Source: Cercophora sp. LCS_1 (Eukaryota; Ascomycota; Sordariomycetes; Sordariales; Lasiosphaeriaceae). Taken from it: 64,000 nucleotides of DNA. Below the pieces are notes generated by a model. It did not search any database. It was not told where the DNA came from and saw only the letters and a program-made list of their open reading frames with translations. The position numbers and the translations under genes were made by a program. Each line of letters begins with the position of its first letter. The stretch's first letter is position 1. Below, piece after piece: positions 11,302 through 23,879 of the stretch. The stretch lies in contig JAPZLL010000001.1 in the NCBI GenBank assembly GCA_036250225.1, positions 1,860,001-1,924,000 of the forward strand, read 5' to 3'.

Positions 11302-14300
11302 ATGGCGGGAGTTGTTGTTATGCAGTCGCCTGTTGTGGCATCCCATAGCTCGCAGGACTGCAAGCGGAAGATGTCTGGCTTGACCGTCAGGACTGACATG
11401 GCCATGGACAGCTTCCCAGCTTACGTCGACCCGTTTGAGTCTTCCGGCGACACCATGACGGAGACCATACTCCCCAACCCGGCCCACAAGACGGTCGACC
11501 ATCTCAAGGCCTCCTCTGAACCCTCGAGACACCCCTCCCCCCAGCCCACACACCTTGGTTATCCCCTGATGGCCAAGATCAACGGCAATGGCCATCGAGT
11601 ATTACGGTCGGCAACAGTGGGATATGTTTCCCCTGAATTCACGGGCAAGCCAGACCAGATGAAGCAGGGTGAGTCACCAGTCCTATCCCAACGGGAAGGG
11701 CTTATTTGCTGACTTTTGAGTAGTCAAAGAACATATCGCCCGTTGCAAGTGGATCCCCGAGGAATTGATCGACACCCAGATCGCCTGGTTCTACAACGAG
11801 CTCGGTATCGATGATGTCTACTTCCAGCTGGAGAAGGTTGAGGCCATCGCCAACCACATCACCTCCCTCTATGCGGCCAAGGTTGCCGCGTTCTCCCGTG
11901 ATGACAAGCGGGAGGAGATCAGGTTAGACATGGAGGCTGCCGACCACGCTATCTACATCGATACCAGCGAGCCCGGCCGCACTGCCGTTTATGGACCTCG
12001 ATACGAGCAACGCCTTGAGTCAAAATACCTTGACGGAAGTGACACCAGCAAGCGCTTCCGCGTTGAGACTTTCAGATCACCCGGGTTCCTTGGCCAGAAG
12101 CCCGACTCCAAGGTGGCTCTTCGGTGCTATTTCGTCTACCAGTGCCAGTTTGTTGAGCCCAATGCCGACCCCAAGGAGACTCGGATGGAGGTTATCAGCG
12201 ATCGCATGTTTTTGGCCAAGGCAACCAAGAACACCAAGCAGATCTACCAGGAGATCATCCAGATTGCGGTCAGTAGGAATGGCCCGGTCATCGAGGTCTT
12301 CGACATCGAGGGTTCCGAGGAGAAGAGACTTGTCGTCGCCTTCCGATCAAGGACTGCCCGGGGTATTTTCAGCGCCTTGAGCGATCTCTATCACTACTAC
12401 GGTGTCACCAGCTCGAGGAAGTATGTTGAGCAGTTCTCCAACGGCATCACCATCATGAGTATCTACCTCCGTCCTGCCACCAACCTCGAGGGCAACTATC
12501 CCCCAATCGAGCAGTCGATCCACCAGATCACCAAGGAGATCTCGCTTCTCTACTGCATTCCCCAGACCAAGCTCCACAGCATGTTCGCCCAGGGTGGGCT
12601 GAGCCTGCAGGAGACGACCTACGCACACTGCGTATGGGTCTTTGTGCAGCATTTCTTGAACCGTCTTGGTTCGGAGTACGCATCTCTGGTGGCAGCTTTA
12701 GACCCCAAAAACAACTCGCACGCTGAGATCTTGTCCAAGATGAAGAAGCGCCTTCGCACAGAGACCTTCACCCCCGACTACATTCTCGAGATCATCAGCT
12801 CCTACCCCGAGCTCGTTCGGGCCCTCTACGCTTCCTTTGTGAATGTTCACCTCAAGGTTGGGCCTGAGTTCGACAGCCACTTCATCGCGCCCACGCCTGC
12901 CAACGAGGTCCTGTCAGACGCCAGGCTCAAGGAGAAGATTACTAAGGACGTCTCCAACGAGCACGAGGAGATGGTCATGACAGCCTTCCGTGTCTTTAAC
13001 AACGCTGTTCTCAAGACCAACTACTTCACGCCCACCAAGGTTGCCCTCAGCTTCCGCCTCGACCCCGGTTTCCTTCCCGAGATTGAGTATCCCAAGCGTC
13101 TCTACGGCATGTTCCTCGTCATCTCGTCGGAGTCGCGTGGCTTCCATCTCCGTTTCAAGGACATTGCCCGCGGTGGCATCCGCATCGTCAAGTCTCGCAG
13201 CAAGGAGGCCTACTCGATCAATGCCCGCAATCTGTTCGACGAGAACTACGGGCTTGCGAGCACTCAGCAGCGGAAGAACAAGGACATCCCCGAAGGCGGA
13301 TCCAAGGGCGTCATCCTCTTGGACCCGAAGCAGCAGGACAAGGCTCGTGAGGCGTTCGAGAAATACATTGACAGCATTCTTGATCTGTTGCTCAAGGCCG
13401 AGACTCCGGGCATCAAGAACCCCGTGGTCGATCTCTATGGCAAGGAGGAGATCCTGTTCATGGGGCCTGACGAGAACACCGCCGACCTTGTTGACTGGGC
13501 CACGGAGCATGCTCGCTCCCGTGGTGCCCCGTTCTGGAAGTCGTTCTTCACTGGCAAGTCGCCCAAGCTTGGTGGTATCCCGCACGACACCTATGGCATG
13601 ACCACTCAGTCTGTCAGGGAGTATGTCAAGGGTATCTACCGCAAGCTGGAGCTGGATCCTTCGACTGTCAGGAAGATGCAGACTGGTGGTCCCGACGGCG
13701 ATCTGGGCAGCAACGAGATCCTCCTCAGCAATGAGAAGTACACCTCTGTTGTTGACGGGTCTGGCGTCCTTGTTGACCCCAACGGCATCGACAAGGAGGA
13801 ACTGCAGCGCTTGGCCAAGAAGCGTGTCATGATCTCGCAGTTCGACATGTCCAAGCTTTCCAAGAACGGCTACAGGGTTTTGTGTGACGAGGCTAATATC
13901 ACTCTGCCCACCGGAGAGGTTGTCAACAACGGCACGCAGTTCCGCAACACCTACCACCTCCGCGATTCTGGTTTGACCGACATGTTTGTGCCATGCGGTG
14001 GCAGACCCGAGTCTATTGACCTTGTGTCGGCGAACAAGCTCATCAAGGATGGAAAGGCGACAATCCCTTATATCGTTGAGGGCGCCAATCTGTTCATCAC
14101 GCAGGACGCCAAGCTTCGACTTGAGTCTGCTGGCTGCATCGTCTTCAAGGACGCTAGCGCCAACAAGGGCGGTGTCACGAGCTCCTCCCTTGAGGTCTTG
14201 GCTTCCCTCAGCTTCGATGACAAGTCCTTCGTCGAGAACATGTGCCACGACTCTCGGGGCAACGCACCCGAGTTCTACAAGGCCTACGTCAAGGAAGTGC

Positions 14301-14723
14301 AGAACACCATCCGAGAGAACGCTCGCCTCGAGTTCGAAGCCATCTGGCGCGAGCATGAGCAGACTGGTGTCCCCCGATCCATCCTCTCAGACAAGCTATC
14401 TGTGGCCATCACAACGCTCGACGAGGAGCTCCAGCACTCTGAGTTGTGGGATAACGAGCGGATTCGCCGGTCTGTCTTGGCGGATGCTCTTCCCAACCTC
14501 CTGATTGAAAAGATCGGGCTCGACACCATCATCCAACGCGTTCCCGACTCCTACCTCCGGGCTATCTTTGGTAGCTACCTCGCCAGCCGTTTCGTGTACG
14601 AGTTTGGCAGCTCGCCAAGCCAGTTTGCATTTTACGACTTGTAAGTTGCGCCTTATTCGTTGTCACTCAATCGATATTAACGATGTCAATAGTATGTCTC
14701 GCAGGATGGCCAAGATCCAGTAG
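11302..14723 (+). CDS. GDH2: NAD-specific glutamate dehydrogenase (large type)
   Basis: Oxidatively deaminates glutamate to 2-oxoglutarate and ammonium with NAD, feeding nitrogen-rich carbon into central metabolism. Three exons (11302-11668, 11724-14640, 14693-14723) give 1104 aa, in the range of the roughly 115-kDa fungal enzyme. The long N-terminal regulatory half is followed by the catalytic dehydrogenase core: RFKDIARGGIRIVKSRSKEAY, PEGGSKGVILL (substrate site region), then the nucleotide-binding part with YIVEGANLFIT and KDASANKGGVTSSSLEVLAS. The last exon is only 31 nt and supplies MSRRMAKIQ; without it the frame would stop right after FYDL. The start at 11302 is the first ATG of the frame; in-frame ATGs nearby (for example at MAMDSFPAYVDPF) could be the true start. 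Confidence 0.95.
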
Positions 14724-16192
14724 AGATTTGATAGCAGCCTAGTTTCACAATTTCTCTTTGCATATCGGTTTGATGGGTGCTTGGCGTGCAAAAGTCATGG
14801 TGCTAGAAAAAAAACAAAACAGGCCTGCGCAAGAATGGAAGCGGGTTGTGGGTTGCATCTGATAAAACATTGGGAGGCGTTTTGGATGTTTGTGGGTGTT
14901 CATGCCTATTTTCTATTGTGATTTAAGCCTGCAGCGTTTGTTGTCTTTGTCATCTCATGATGGTTCCGCATTACGTGGATGATAGAGATTTAGAGGCGTT
15001 GGCGTGCACGTTTAGGCGTCTCTCTAAGAATCGAGGCTACGGTGTTCAATACAATTTCTTGGGTTTTTTCCGATCATGACTTTGGACCGCTTATTTTCAG
15101 GTGATATGCTCCTGTCATTTACACACCCGAACTGGTGTATTCGACTATTTCTGTCGTGTGCCCGATCCAAACGTCTCGCCAAGGAACCCCTGAACGGACA
15201 CAACAACCAAAGTGGTGAGTGAGCGCATATCGCGGCGGCCGACTACCGACATGCGCACAAACAAAAAGGGTAATGGATGGCAAAAGCGGAATGGAACCAC
15301 GGGAGTTGGAAGGGCTGGTCGTCAGTGAGTCATGATGATGTGTTGAAAGATATCGGGTCCGATCGGAATCCTCACTCAGGGGCTGATATCAAAGGACAGG
15401 CGGTGAGGTGAGATACAGATTCCGAGGTTCCGAAGACGCGTCAGACGCATCTCCCGGTACTTTTCGCACGCAGCCTATCACATATTTGCTCGCCACCACT
15501 GGTTTTGGGGGAGCACATTTCACGGAAGTCGTCAACCCGTTGGACTAATTGGAGATTGTCTTTTGTACCGCGCGAGCGAGCGAGTGAGGTGGGCTGAGCT
15601 CACCGCGGTGACACTTTGACGATGAGGCTGCGGTTTACCCCGTAAGTACCCCGGATTGATAGCGACGCAGCTATGCCGCTCTCTTGTGGGGATGATATTC
15701 CCTTGGGATATTGCAATCCGTGCGGCCGGTTAAAAACGACTAGATGTAACGGAACCTGGCTTCCTTGGTGTGTATATGCATGGGCGATCAGTGCAGCGAG
15801 CGGGTTTGTTGCGGGTTGCTTGCCTTATCTTGCGCGCGTGCAACATCGCCAAAACTGCTCGGGGAGAGGCGGTGATGAGGAGCCGCCCGCCCGTGTCTGA
15901 CCGCAATGCGATGTCGGCGGTGGCAACGGCGACGGTGATGGTGACGATTGAGTCAGCCTCGGAGCTTGAGCGATTCGGATTGAGCGATTCTTGGTAGGGG
16001 ATTTGGCGCACGCGATGAGTTGCCATGTTCTGCTTCACCACAACACCGAGAGACAAACCGTATTGCTTCGATACGAAAAAAGGTATTTTTCGTAGAACCA
16101 TGAACAAAACCAAACGCTTCTTGTGTAAAAAAAAAAAAAAAAAACGCCCCCCCCCCTTTTCATCAGCACCTTACCCTGGCGGGGCAAGATCT
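14724..16192. other. Intergenic between convergent GDH2 and TYR1
   Basis: About 1.5 kb with no recognisable gene. Several short opposing frames around 15670-16110 show no domain features. A long A and C homopolymer tract (16127-16156) lies 37 bp beyond the TYR1 stop. Confidence 0.6.
16127..16156. repeat. A18-CG-C10 homopolymer tract
   Basis: Eighteen A, then CG, then ten C on the plus strand, read as G10-CG-T18 just downstream of TYR1. It is likely a slippage-prone 3' UTR or terminator-proximal tract. Homopolymer lengths in assemblies are error-prone. Confidence 0.85.
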
Positions 16193-17989
16193 TTACCTAT
16201 CACTCTCCAACACGGCCTTGATCATCGCGTTCCCAATCTCCACAGCGCCCTTAAACCGTGGCTCGAAAAACCGCTGCGTAACCGCAAACCTCTCCCGCCA
16301 CGTCTCAAACTGTCTAAGCCCAACACACTCTGCCCACCCGCACGCAGCGATCGTGAACTGCAAATCATCCCTCCTAAACGTATTGTCCTCGATACCGGTA
16401 CGCAAGCAATCGTCCAGCAACCCAGGCGTGCGGAACAAGTGCTCCGCAACGCCCAGCCAAAGCCGAAACAGCGGCGTCGAGCAAATCATGTGGTCGTAGG
16501 GCACGATACCCAGGGCGCTCCAGCAGTCAACCATGGCCAGCAGCGAGAGATGGTTGTTCGGCAGCGGTGGGCTATCCTCGGGTCGTTTGCCGAGGCTGAA
16601 CTGGTCTAGGACGTCGCCGCGGAGGAGCGGTTTGGATCCCCACTTGGGGCTGGACTCGGGGCCAAAGACTTTCTCCTTGGCAGCGTAGACGCGCTCGCGG
16701 AGCTCGTCGGCGCGGCCCTCGAGCATGAGGTAGTAGAGCTCTGTGGTGGAGCGGGCGAACTGTGCGATTTGCTTGTGGGCTTCGGGGTTGAGGATGGCGA
16801 GGCCGGCGTAGACGTGCCACTTTTGGGCGTAGATGCGGAGCATGAGGTTGATCTTGACGTTTTCGATGCCGCCGACGTAGCGGGCGCCTTCCCACGGGAA
16901 CTGCTTGTTGGCGTGCCAGGCTTTGCCCATGGAGAGAAATGCCGCGTGGGTGACGGCTTGGGTGTCGGCCGTGATGCGGTCGTGTTCCTTGGCGGTGAGG
17001 TGGACGTGTTTGGAGCCGAGGCAGCGGAGGACGGCCTCGACCTTGGTGAAGGACGCGTCGGAGGCGCGGTGCTTGATCAGGACGAGGGGCTGGCCCTTGG
17101 GGTCGATATTGGGGCCGTGGAGAGAGTGGCATGAGACGATGTCGACGTCGGTGGGGAGGTAGGTCTCGAAAGCGCGGATCTCGGGGTCTTTGCATGACGT
17201 CTGGCCGCCCACGATGGCGCCGAGACGGGTTGCTGGACAGAAGAGACAGGTAAGAACGGATGCTACGACATGGCATGGATGGGAGACATGGGTGGGAACA
17301 CACAGGGGCCAAATTGCTCAACGACACGGCCTATTGCGGCAGCTTCAACGCTGTAGATGATGTAACTGCTGGCGCGAGACACGAGATGACCGTTGCGGAG
17401 AATTTGTACATTTTTCTAGAAGACATGAATTCTCAGCACTGGCGCTGCGAAGTCACGTATGAGAGACCACGACCGTACATTTCCCGAGAACTCCTTGACC
17501 AGATCGTCATACTTCTCTTCCCGGTCGCAGGCCATGACCCTGAACAACAAGAGCCCCCATTAGCCCCTGTTCATGCTGATGCCAACATCTGTAAGGTATG
17601 GTCAGCGCAAGGCCCAACAACTGCTGCCATAAAGTTTGGATATGTGGAGTTGCCTCAGACAAGAAAAATTAGGTAGCTGAGATTTTTCATCATGGAAAGA
17701 GTGCAGCATTAGCCGGGGCCAGAATGGCTGACCGGCCATGCCACACTCGATACTCTAGCCAAATGCACTCAAGTCATCATCTGCAGGGTGGGGGAAAGAA
17801 AAGAAAAAGTAGAACTTACCAAGATTGTGGCATCTTGAGCTGACTGCGTGGTTAGTTTGTGGTGGTTAATTACCTCCATCCGGCTGCGCTGAGCCTCCGG
17901 GCATACATCTTGCCCATATCGCCCATGCCAATGAGGCCCACGACGAAATCCTCCATCCCAGGAGGGATTTGCGAAGTCGGGGCTGCCAT
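16193..17989 (-). CDS. TYR1: Prephenate dehydrogenase
   Basis: Converts prephenate to 4-hydroxyphenylpyruvate with NAD(P), the committed step to tyrosine in the cytosol. Four exons on the minus strand (17989-17874, 17539-17479, 17415-17304, 17232-16193) give 442 aa, near the fungal norm. The N-terminus MAAPTSQIPPGMEDF leads into the Rossmann fold VGLIGMGDMGKMYARRL (GxGxxG, residues 21-26). IIYSVEAAAIGRVVEQFGPST and GAIVGGQTSCKDPEI follow. The C-terminal helical domain carries SMGKAWHANKQFPWE and GGIENVKINLMLRIYAQKWHVYAGLAILN. Exon 2 encodes only about 20 residues, and intron 1 (334 nt) is unusually long for this window, so a further small exon or alternative splicing there cannot be excluded. 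The exon chain is supported because every junction restores the conserved frame. Confidence 0.92.
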
Positions 17990-18849
17990 CCTGTCGCGTG
18001 GTCTTTTGGGTTATAAAACTGCTGGAAGAATATTCCTCGAGATGCAGAGATCACATCCTCAAAAAGCCCTTCGCTGCAGGCAGGGCAGGTGTTGACGGCT
18101 TCCACTCCGAATTGCTGGAGTCAAGCTGGGAGGTGTGATGAGAAAGGAAGTAAAGGAAAAAATTTGGACGTTGAGCAAAGAATTTAAGGTGGAATGCGCG
18201 ACCCACTCTGAGTCAGTGGGCCAATCGAACCCTGGTCCGTTTGCGGCGAGCTTGCAGCGCGGCGCGCGACATCCCAGAACTCAGGTGGGGCTTTTCACGA
18301 CATCGCATCGAAAGAGAAGGTTTTCAGTCTCGAATCGGGAGTCCCAAGGACGCTGTTCGACGTTAGGTGGCAAGGGACTTCTCGAATTAATAAGTCACGC
18401 GATCATGAATTCGACCGGGGTATGTTGGTTTCGCGCGGGATGAAGTAGCGTTGGAAGTTTGCTGCTCGATCTATCCCTGGCGCAGAAGACGTAGAGATTG
18501 CTCCTACCCTCCGAAGATGACAACGACGTCAACATCTGATCTGGAGGGATGTCTGACCAGGTTTCAAGAAGGAAGAATGGGGGCAACTGACCTTGAGAGA
18601 GGCTACAGCCGGATGAACCCCAAGCCACCTAACCTACATGAGACTTATTATTCGAACTCATCAACTCGTCATATGCGATTCACGGGATGCTACTCACGGT
18701 GGCCTAGCAGCCTCGTCCCGCTGTTTTTTTCTAGCCAACCAGCAACAGCTCGATACCCAACGCCGCACTTATGCTGCGGAAAAGCGGGGCTCATCCCTCG
18801 ATGTCAGACTCCATATCTTTACGTGATGGATGAAGCAATAGGACGATAA
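17990..18849. other. Intergenic, divergent TYR1 and HET gene
   Basis: Presumed shared promoter region of TYR1 (minus) and the HET-domain gene (plus). An open frame runs to a stop directly before the HET ATG at 18850 but has no domain features. Confidence 0.55.
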
Positions 18850-20915
18850 ATGTCGAGACCTCTTACTTTCAGCAGAAACCCGGGTGGTAAATTCCCCTTG
18901 GAGCATTATGCTTGCTCGAAGTGTCTCGACTTTGGCTCAGATCACCCTGATTACGATCGAGGCGTTGAGTACCCTCTCGCAGAGCTGTTACATTCAGCAG
19001 ACAATGGATGCCACACGTGCAGTATCCTGGTGAGGGCAGTCCAGGCCATGCACAAAATCGACGATGAGTCTGGTATTTCGGTCGAATTCTCCATCGCCTA
19101 TGTCGAGGGGGAGGGCCGCGGCGTGTCTCTACGCATACAACGCGAGGTTCCGAGGGGTCTTCTATGGCTCAGACCAACAATCGAGCTCTATTGCGACTCA
19201 GGTAAGTATCCTGCCCAGGGTCTCATGCCGAACAGGAGTCGAGTTAACTCTTCACAGAGAGCCCCCGCCCATGGGAAGTTATTCCACAACGGGCTGCCCT
19301 TCCTAAGGACACCTCCTCCCCAGCGAGCTGCTCGTGGGCCGCAGAACAGCTTCAAGTATGCAGCCAACAGCATAGGGAGTGTCGGGGCGATGTTGACCTT
19401 CCCTTGCCCACAAGAGTCGTCGACGTTGGGGTTCCATCATCGGAGGATGTCAGGGTTGTGGTGACAAACGGCATGGGTGGGCAATACGTTGCTCTGAGCC
19501 ACTGCTGGGGCGATCCAAAACTAATGACCACCAAGTTGACTGCTCATACGCTCGAATCCTATCAGGGCCAAGTCCCCTTTGGCTCCCTTCCAAAGACGTT
19601 TCAAGACGCCGTAACTTTTACCAGGAAACTAGGCATACGGTACTTGTGGATCGACTCGCTGTGTATCATCCAGAAAGATGAAGAAAAGGACAGCAAGGTC
19701 GATGTGGACCTGTCAACCCAGGATTGGAAACGCGAATCCGCGATGATGTGTTCGGTGTACGAGAACGCCCACCTGACACTAGCCGCAGCTTCAAGTATCG
19801 GATCAACCTCGGGACTTTTCTATGCCATCGATACTATTATTCTCTCCGGCGTTGATCCGGTCCGCGGCCAATACGAAATCCGTGTTAGAGCACCCCTAGA
19901 ACACCACCAGGATGCGTTTCGACTGCTTAACCGCGGGTGGGCCACGCAAGAAACACTCTTGTCTCCGCGCACCCTCTTCTTCGGTCGACAAGAACTTATT
20001 TGGCATTGCCGAGAGAGCAAAACCTGCCAATGTGCCGTCGACAACCTAAAGGCTGCCACAAAGTGGTGGAGACTCGCCGACGAGTTTGACTTTGTGAAAC
20101 TGCCGAAGCGAGATCTCTGCAACTCTTCGTACACAGGGCTCAACCCGATGGCCGAGTGGTATAAAATCATCAGCATCTACTCGAGAACAGTCGTGTCATT
20201 CCAGTCAGATAAGCTCGCAGCAATCCAAGGGATTGCCGAGTACATGTCTCCCTTGAGGGCACAGAATGCCGAGTGTATTGCCGGTTTATGGAGTGACACC
20301 CTGGCGGGTGACCTTTGTTGGGCTACCACCTGTTCAATGGATATGGGAGACAAGTGGGGATCGAGATTGAAGGTTGGCAACGGGTCAACAACCCCTTGGA
20401 GCTCGGACAAGTGGCTATTTCCTACCTGGTCGTGGGCATCGAACTGGGGCAGGGTGAGCTGGATCACATATCATCCTACTCGGGAGGCACAGGCTCTGGT
20501 GGAAAGGGTTACAGGATGTTTGCACCCACACTATCAACTCTGGTTGCAGGGAGTCACAGTCCGGAGCTCGTTGGGAGAGATTCACGAGATGACGTTCGGC
20601 CTAGCAAGCCGTGAACTTGCGTATGGCACATATCACGTCGACACGACGAAGCAGCTGGAGGAATACGGCCCGGATCGAGAAGTTCTATGCCTGAGAGTAT
20701 TGGAGTCTATTGATCTCTGCGTCTCTCTGGTTCTCGCTTGTACGGACGAAGACAAAGGGGAATACGAAAGACTGGGTCTGTTGGCGCTGGGTCTGTTGGG
20801 AGCGAGGAAAGAGCGACCGACAGAGCTATCGCCCGACGTCTTAGATCGGATGCCATTTTGGTGGAAAGGCGAAGCAGGGCGAGAACCTCAGGAGAGGACC
20901 ATTATACTCGTATGA
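18850..20915 (+). CDS. HET-domain (heterokaryon incompatibility) protein
   Basis: Member of the HET domain family (PF06985), which in filamentous ascomycetes triggers cell death after fusion of unlike individuals; the partner or allele of this copy is unknown. Two exons (18850-19201, 19258-20915) give 669 aa. The N-terminal part has paired cysteines (YACSKC near residue 19, CHTCSIL near 54), usual ahead of HET domains. Exon 2 begins with PRPWEVIPQRAALP and the LQVCSQQHRECR to LPTRVVDVG stretch. The HET core follows (about 190-350): YVALSHCWG, LPKTFQDAV, GIRYLWIDSLCIIQ, NAHLTLAAASS, then RGWATQETLLSPRTLFFG. The C-terminal 300 residues match nothing I recognise, and I see no NACHT, WD40 or ankyrin region, so this is the stand-alone type. 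Confidence 0.93.
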
Positions 20916-21145
20916 ACTGAAGACACTAGAACAAGAGATACCAACGTTCATAAGCTGAGAAACTACCAGGGACAAATGTTAGCACAAAGCAGCGTCCTCC
21001 CACGCATTGCACTAACAGTTTTTCAATCCCCCAAATCCTGCCCCACCAGAACCCAACTCCACCTCAAACCAGCCTCTCACTCACCAACGCCATCCCACTC
21101 ATCACCAATAAAACACCACCACCCCGAATCCTCCCAAATCCCAAA

Positions 21146-22165
21146 ATGCAACACCTCTTCGCCCTAGGCTCCAACGGCTCCGGCCAACTAGGCCTCCTCC
21201 ACACGCACGACATCTCCGTCCCAAAACCGGTGCCGCTTCCCCAAGACACATCAATAACCTCCATCGCCGCAGGCGGAAACCACACCCTCCTCCTCACTAC
21301 GACGGGCGCCGTCCTCCTCTCCGGTGACGGAAACCCCTCATTCCAGCCCATCCCCATCCCCACCACCACGCCCATAACCCACATCGCAGCAACATGGACA
21401 ACCTCCCACCTCGCCACGCCCACAGCGCTGTATTCCCTCGGGACCGGCCTCAAAGGCGGACTCGCCCTCGGTCCGCTCATCATCCGCGCGCCGAAACCAG
21501 AGTTGGTCCCAAACTTTCCCCCAAAAGGTACAACGATTACGGGGCTGTCTGCGTCCATGGGGCACGCGGCGGTTGTGTTGAGCGATGGGAGTTTGTGGGG
21601 GTGGGGTGCTGCGCGGAAGGGACAGTTGGGCAGTGGTGTTAGTGACGTCGTTGATACGCCGAGACGGGTGGAGGCTATCGGGTTTGATCATGTCACGAGG
21701 GCAGTTTGCGGAAAGGAGTTTACGGTTTGCTTCGGCAAGGATGGGGAGGTGGTCGTTTTGGGGGCTGATAAGTGGGGGATTAAAGAGGTTCCAGCGAGGG
21801 AGGAAATCGCTGGATGGAAGGAGGTGGGTGCGGGGTGGGGGAATGTGTTTGTTTTGAGACAAGATGGGAGGGTGGTCAGTTGGGGACGGGATGATCATGG
21901 GCAAAGGGCACCAGGGGATTTGGGAACCGTGAGGAAGATTGCGGTTGGTAGTGAGCATGCTTTGGCGTTGACGGCGGAGGGGGAGGTTGTTGCGTGGGGA
22001 TGGGGCGAGCATGGAAACTGTGGGCCGGTGGCGGAAGGGGATGGTAAAAAGGGGCAGAGGGGGGTTATTGCGTCGCTCAAGTATGTGCCAAAGGGGGCCA
22101 AGATCACCATGATTGGGGCCGGGTGTGCTACAAGTTGGGTTGCCATTGAGATGCCCGAGAGCTGA
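21146..22165 (+). CDS. ATS1: RCC1-repeat protein, ATS1-like
   Basis: Single-exon 339-aa seven-blade RCC1-type propeller. Repeats are visible as HLFALGSNGSGQLGLL at the start, LWGWGAARKGQLGSG, VVSWGRDDHGQ, and VVAWGWGEHGNCGP near the end, with SAGGNHT- and GSEHALALT-like blade elements between. Size and lone RCC1 fold fit yeast Ats1, first found as an alpha-tubulin suppressor and later tied to the Dph3/Kti11 partner used in diphthamide and tRNA wobble modification. Function here is inferred from that resemblance. It converges on RAD9 with only 70 bp between stop codons, so 3' UTRs probably overlap. Base composition flips from C-rich to G-rich in mid-gene (near 21535). Confidence 0.8.
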   Translation: MQHLFALGSNGSGQLGLLHTHDISVPKPVPLPQDTSITSIAAGGNHTLLLTTTGAVLLSGDGNPSFQPIPIPTTTPITHIAATWTTSHLATPTALYSLGTGLKGGLALGPLIIRAPKPELVPNFPPKGTTITGLSASMGHAAVVLSDGSLWGWGAARKGQLGSGVSDVVDTPRRVEAIGFDHVTRAVCGKEFTVCFGKDGEVVVLGADKWGIKEVPAREEIAGWKEVGAGWGNVFVLRQDGRVVSWGRDDHGQRAPGDLGTVRKIAVGSEHALALTAEGEVVAWGWGEHGNCGPVAEGDGKKGQRGVIASLKYVPKGAKITMIGAGCATSWVAIEMPES

Positions 22166-22235
22166 GCTCGGACGATATCTTTCTGCTGACTTATCTACGA
22201 CATGGTAACCTCCAAAATATGGACATGACATCGGC

Positions 22236-23879
22236 TCAAGAGGAAAAGAGGCCGAACTGGCGGACCTAATATCGGTTAGGATGGGATGATCGCAATACGG
22301 ATGGGACTAACCTGGGAGAGTCTTTGGGTCGGTTCAAACCCAGATATTTCGCTGTCAAAAGCGGCTGGTGTAGCACCGGGCTCGGGCGCCGGGTTTGCGT
22401 AGCTATTAAGACGCAACGCCGTTGGATTCTGAACATGACAGTCAGGTCTCAGCATCTCAAAAAGGGTCGAAAGGCTACGTACTGGGTCATTGTTCGAATC
22501 CCACCCAAGCTGGTCCATATCAGCCTCTTCATCCTCCCCGTCGGGGTTGAGAGGCTCCCACTGCGTGTCGTCATCCTGAGCCACAAACAACGAATCCGAC
22601 CTGGCAGTAGCCGGGGGTGGCATGGGCTGCGGGCGTATTTCGAACTGCGGCTGGCGGGAAGAAACCGGGGGCTTGATTTGTGTCGGCGGCTTTGGCGGGT
22701 TTGACACGTTCGCTGTCTGGGTTTGGCTCCGCTGATTCTGGTTGGCATTGACGACTGAACTACCGCGTCGTGATTGCGAATCCAATTCCGGCCTGACCGA
22801 CCTTGCAGCTGCCGAATTTGCGCGCCGGTTCTTGTGCTTCTGGCTAATGGCATCTTTCTCGCCAATAGTCATGAGCACACACTCACTCAGCACGCCGTCG
22901 GTGCTGTAAGACAGCTTCATGGGGCGTCCTGGGTTGGAGTAGTGGGTTGTGAGCTCGCCACCGACAAGTTGGGCATGCTGTAGAATAGCGCGGAAATCCT
23001 TGACGCTGATGATGACGTGAAGTTTATCCTCCACCTCAACGTCATCGAATTCCTCCATGTCGACTGCGATGCTCGTGTGGAGTGGCTTCTTGAGGACAGC
23101 TTCGTTGTTATTAGCACCGCGCTTTTGAACCTTTTCTGTGAAGCAAGTAAAGTTGACTACACGCGCATCGTCATCCGTGTTGATATCAAGAAGCTCGACC
23201 GGCCCAAAGTGATCCATGAGTTGACGGAGGGTCCTGGACGAGATTGTCCAGTGGTTGGTGGCTTCCGTCTTGTCAAACTTGGCATGTGTTGGCGCCTTTG
23301 GCTCAAAGGCCAGTGAGTGTGACGCCGTGATGCCTGTAAACAATTAGTATGTCGATACTAGACGATTGGGATTCTCGAACCATTTCTGGATGTCACCCGT
23401 GCGACGAGACGGCTCTTTTTGCCTGGGCCATCGTCGATGGCGACGTCGCACTTCTCAATCGCCGACTCCCTGCTTCCGCCAGAGTCTCCACCATGACGAG
23501 GCCTAAATACTGAAAGCAGTGCCTAGATTACCAGTGTTAGAAGACATCAAGCGCGATGCACGAGGGCATGTGCTGACCCTGATATTGAGCTGGCAAAAGA
23601 ACCTCTCACGATACTGGGCGTTCCCCTCAAAACTGTATCGTGAGAAGAAGCGGTTGGGCGCAAATGTGAAGCAGACATAGGCCGACTTGGAGATGTTGAG
23701 TGTTGTCAGGGTCAACTGGAGTGACTGTGAACAATGAGGGCGATACTTGTTTTCGGGTGTCCCACCTTGTCTTTCTTGGCCTCCAAACACACATCGTCGC
23801 TAAACTTGAGCATGCAGGCGAGAACATCGTGGAGGACGGCGACACCTTCCTCATTGAGGGTGAAATTCAAGACCACCAT
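22236..23879 (-). CDS. RAD9: DNA damage checkpoint clamp subunit Rad9
   Basis: PCNA-like subunit of the 9-1-1 clamp (Rad9-Hus1-Rad1) loaded at damaged DNA to activate ATR/Mec1-type signalling in the nucleus. Five exons on the minus strand (23879-23766, 23724-23578, 23522-23381, 23333-22312, 22265-22236) give 484 aa. The clamp half runs from MVVLNFTLNEEGVAVLHDVLACM through KSAYVCFTFAPNRFFSRYSF and QCKLNIR-like FFCQLNIR to MKLSYSTDGVLSECVLMT. The rest is a long low-complexity tail rich in Gln, Pro and Ser, where checkpoint phosphorylation sites sit in relatives. A tiny 30-nt last exon adds VRQFGLFSS after RLSQ; without it the protein would run into intron sequence. Start is the first ATG and matches family N-termini. 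Confidence 0.92.

Noticed and set aside
12914..14356. 480-codon minus-strand open frame opposite GDH2
   Set aside because: It mirrors the strongly biased codons of GDH2 and has no domain; a shadow frame.
18451..18849. Frame ending directly before the HET gene start as a possible extra exon
   Set aside because: It ends in a stop immediately before the ATG and lacks HET N-terminal features; the gene is complete without it.
22483..22515. GTTCGAATCC B-box-like word suggesting a tRNA
   Set aside because: Lies inside RAD9 coding sequence, with no A-box at the right distance and no cloverleaf.
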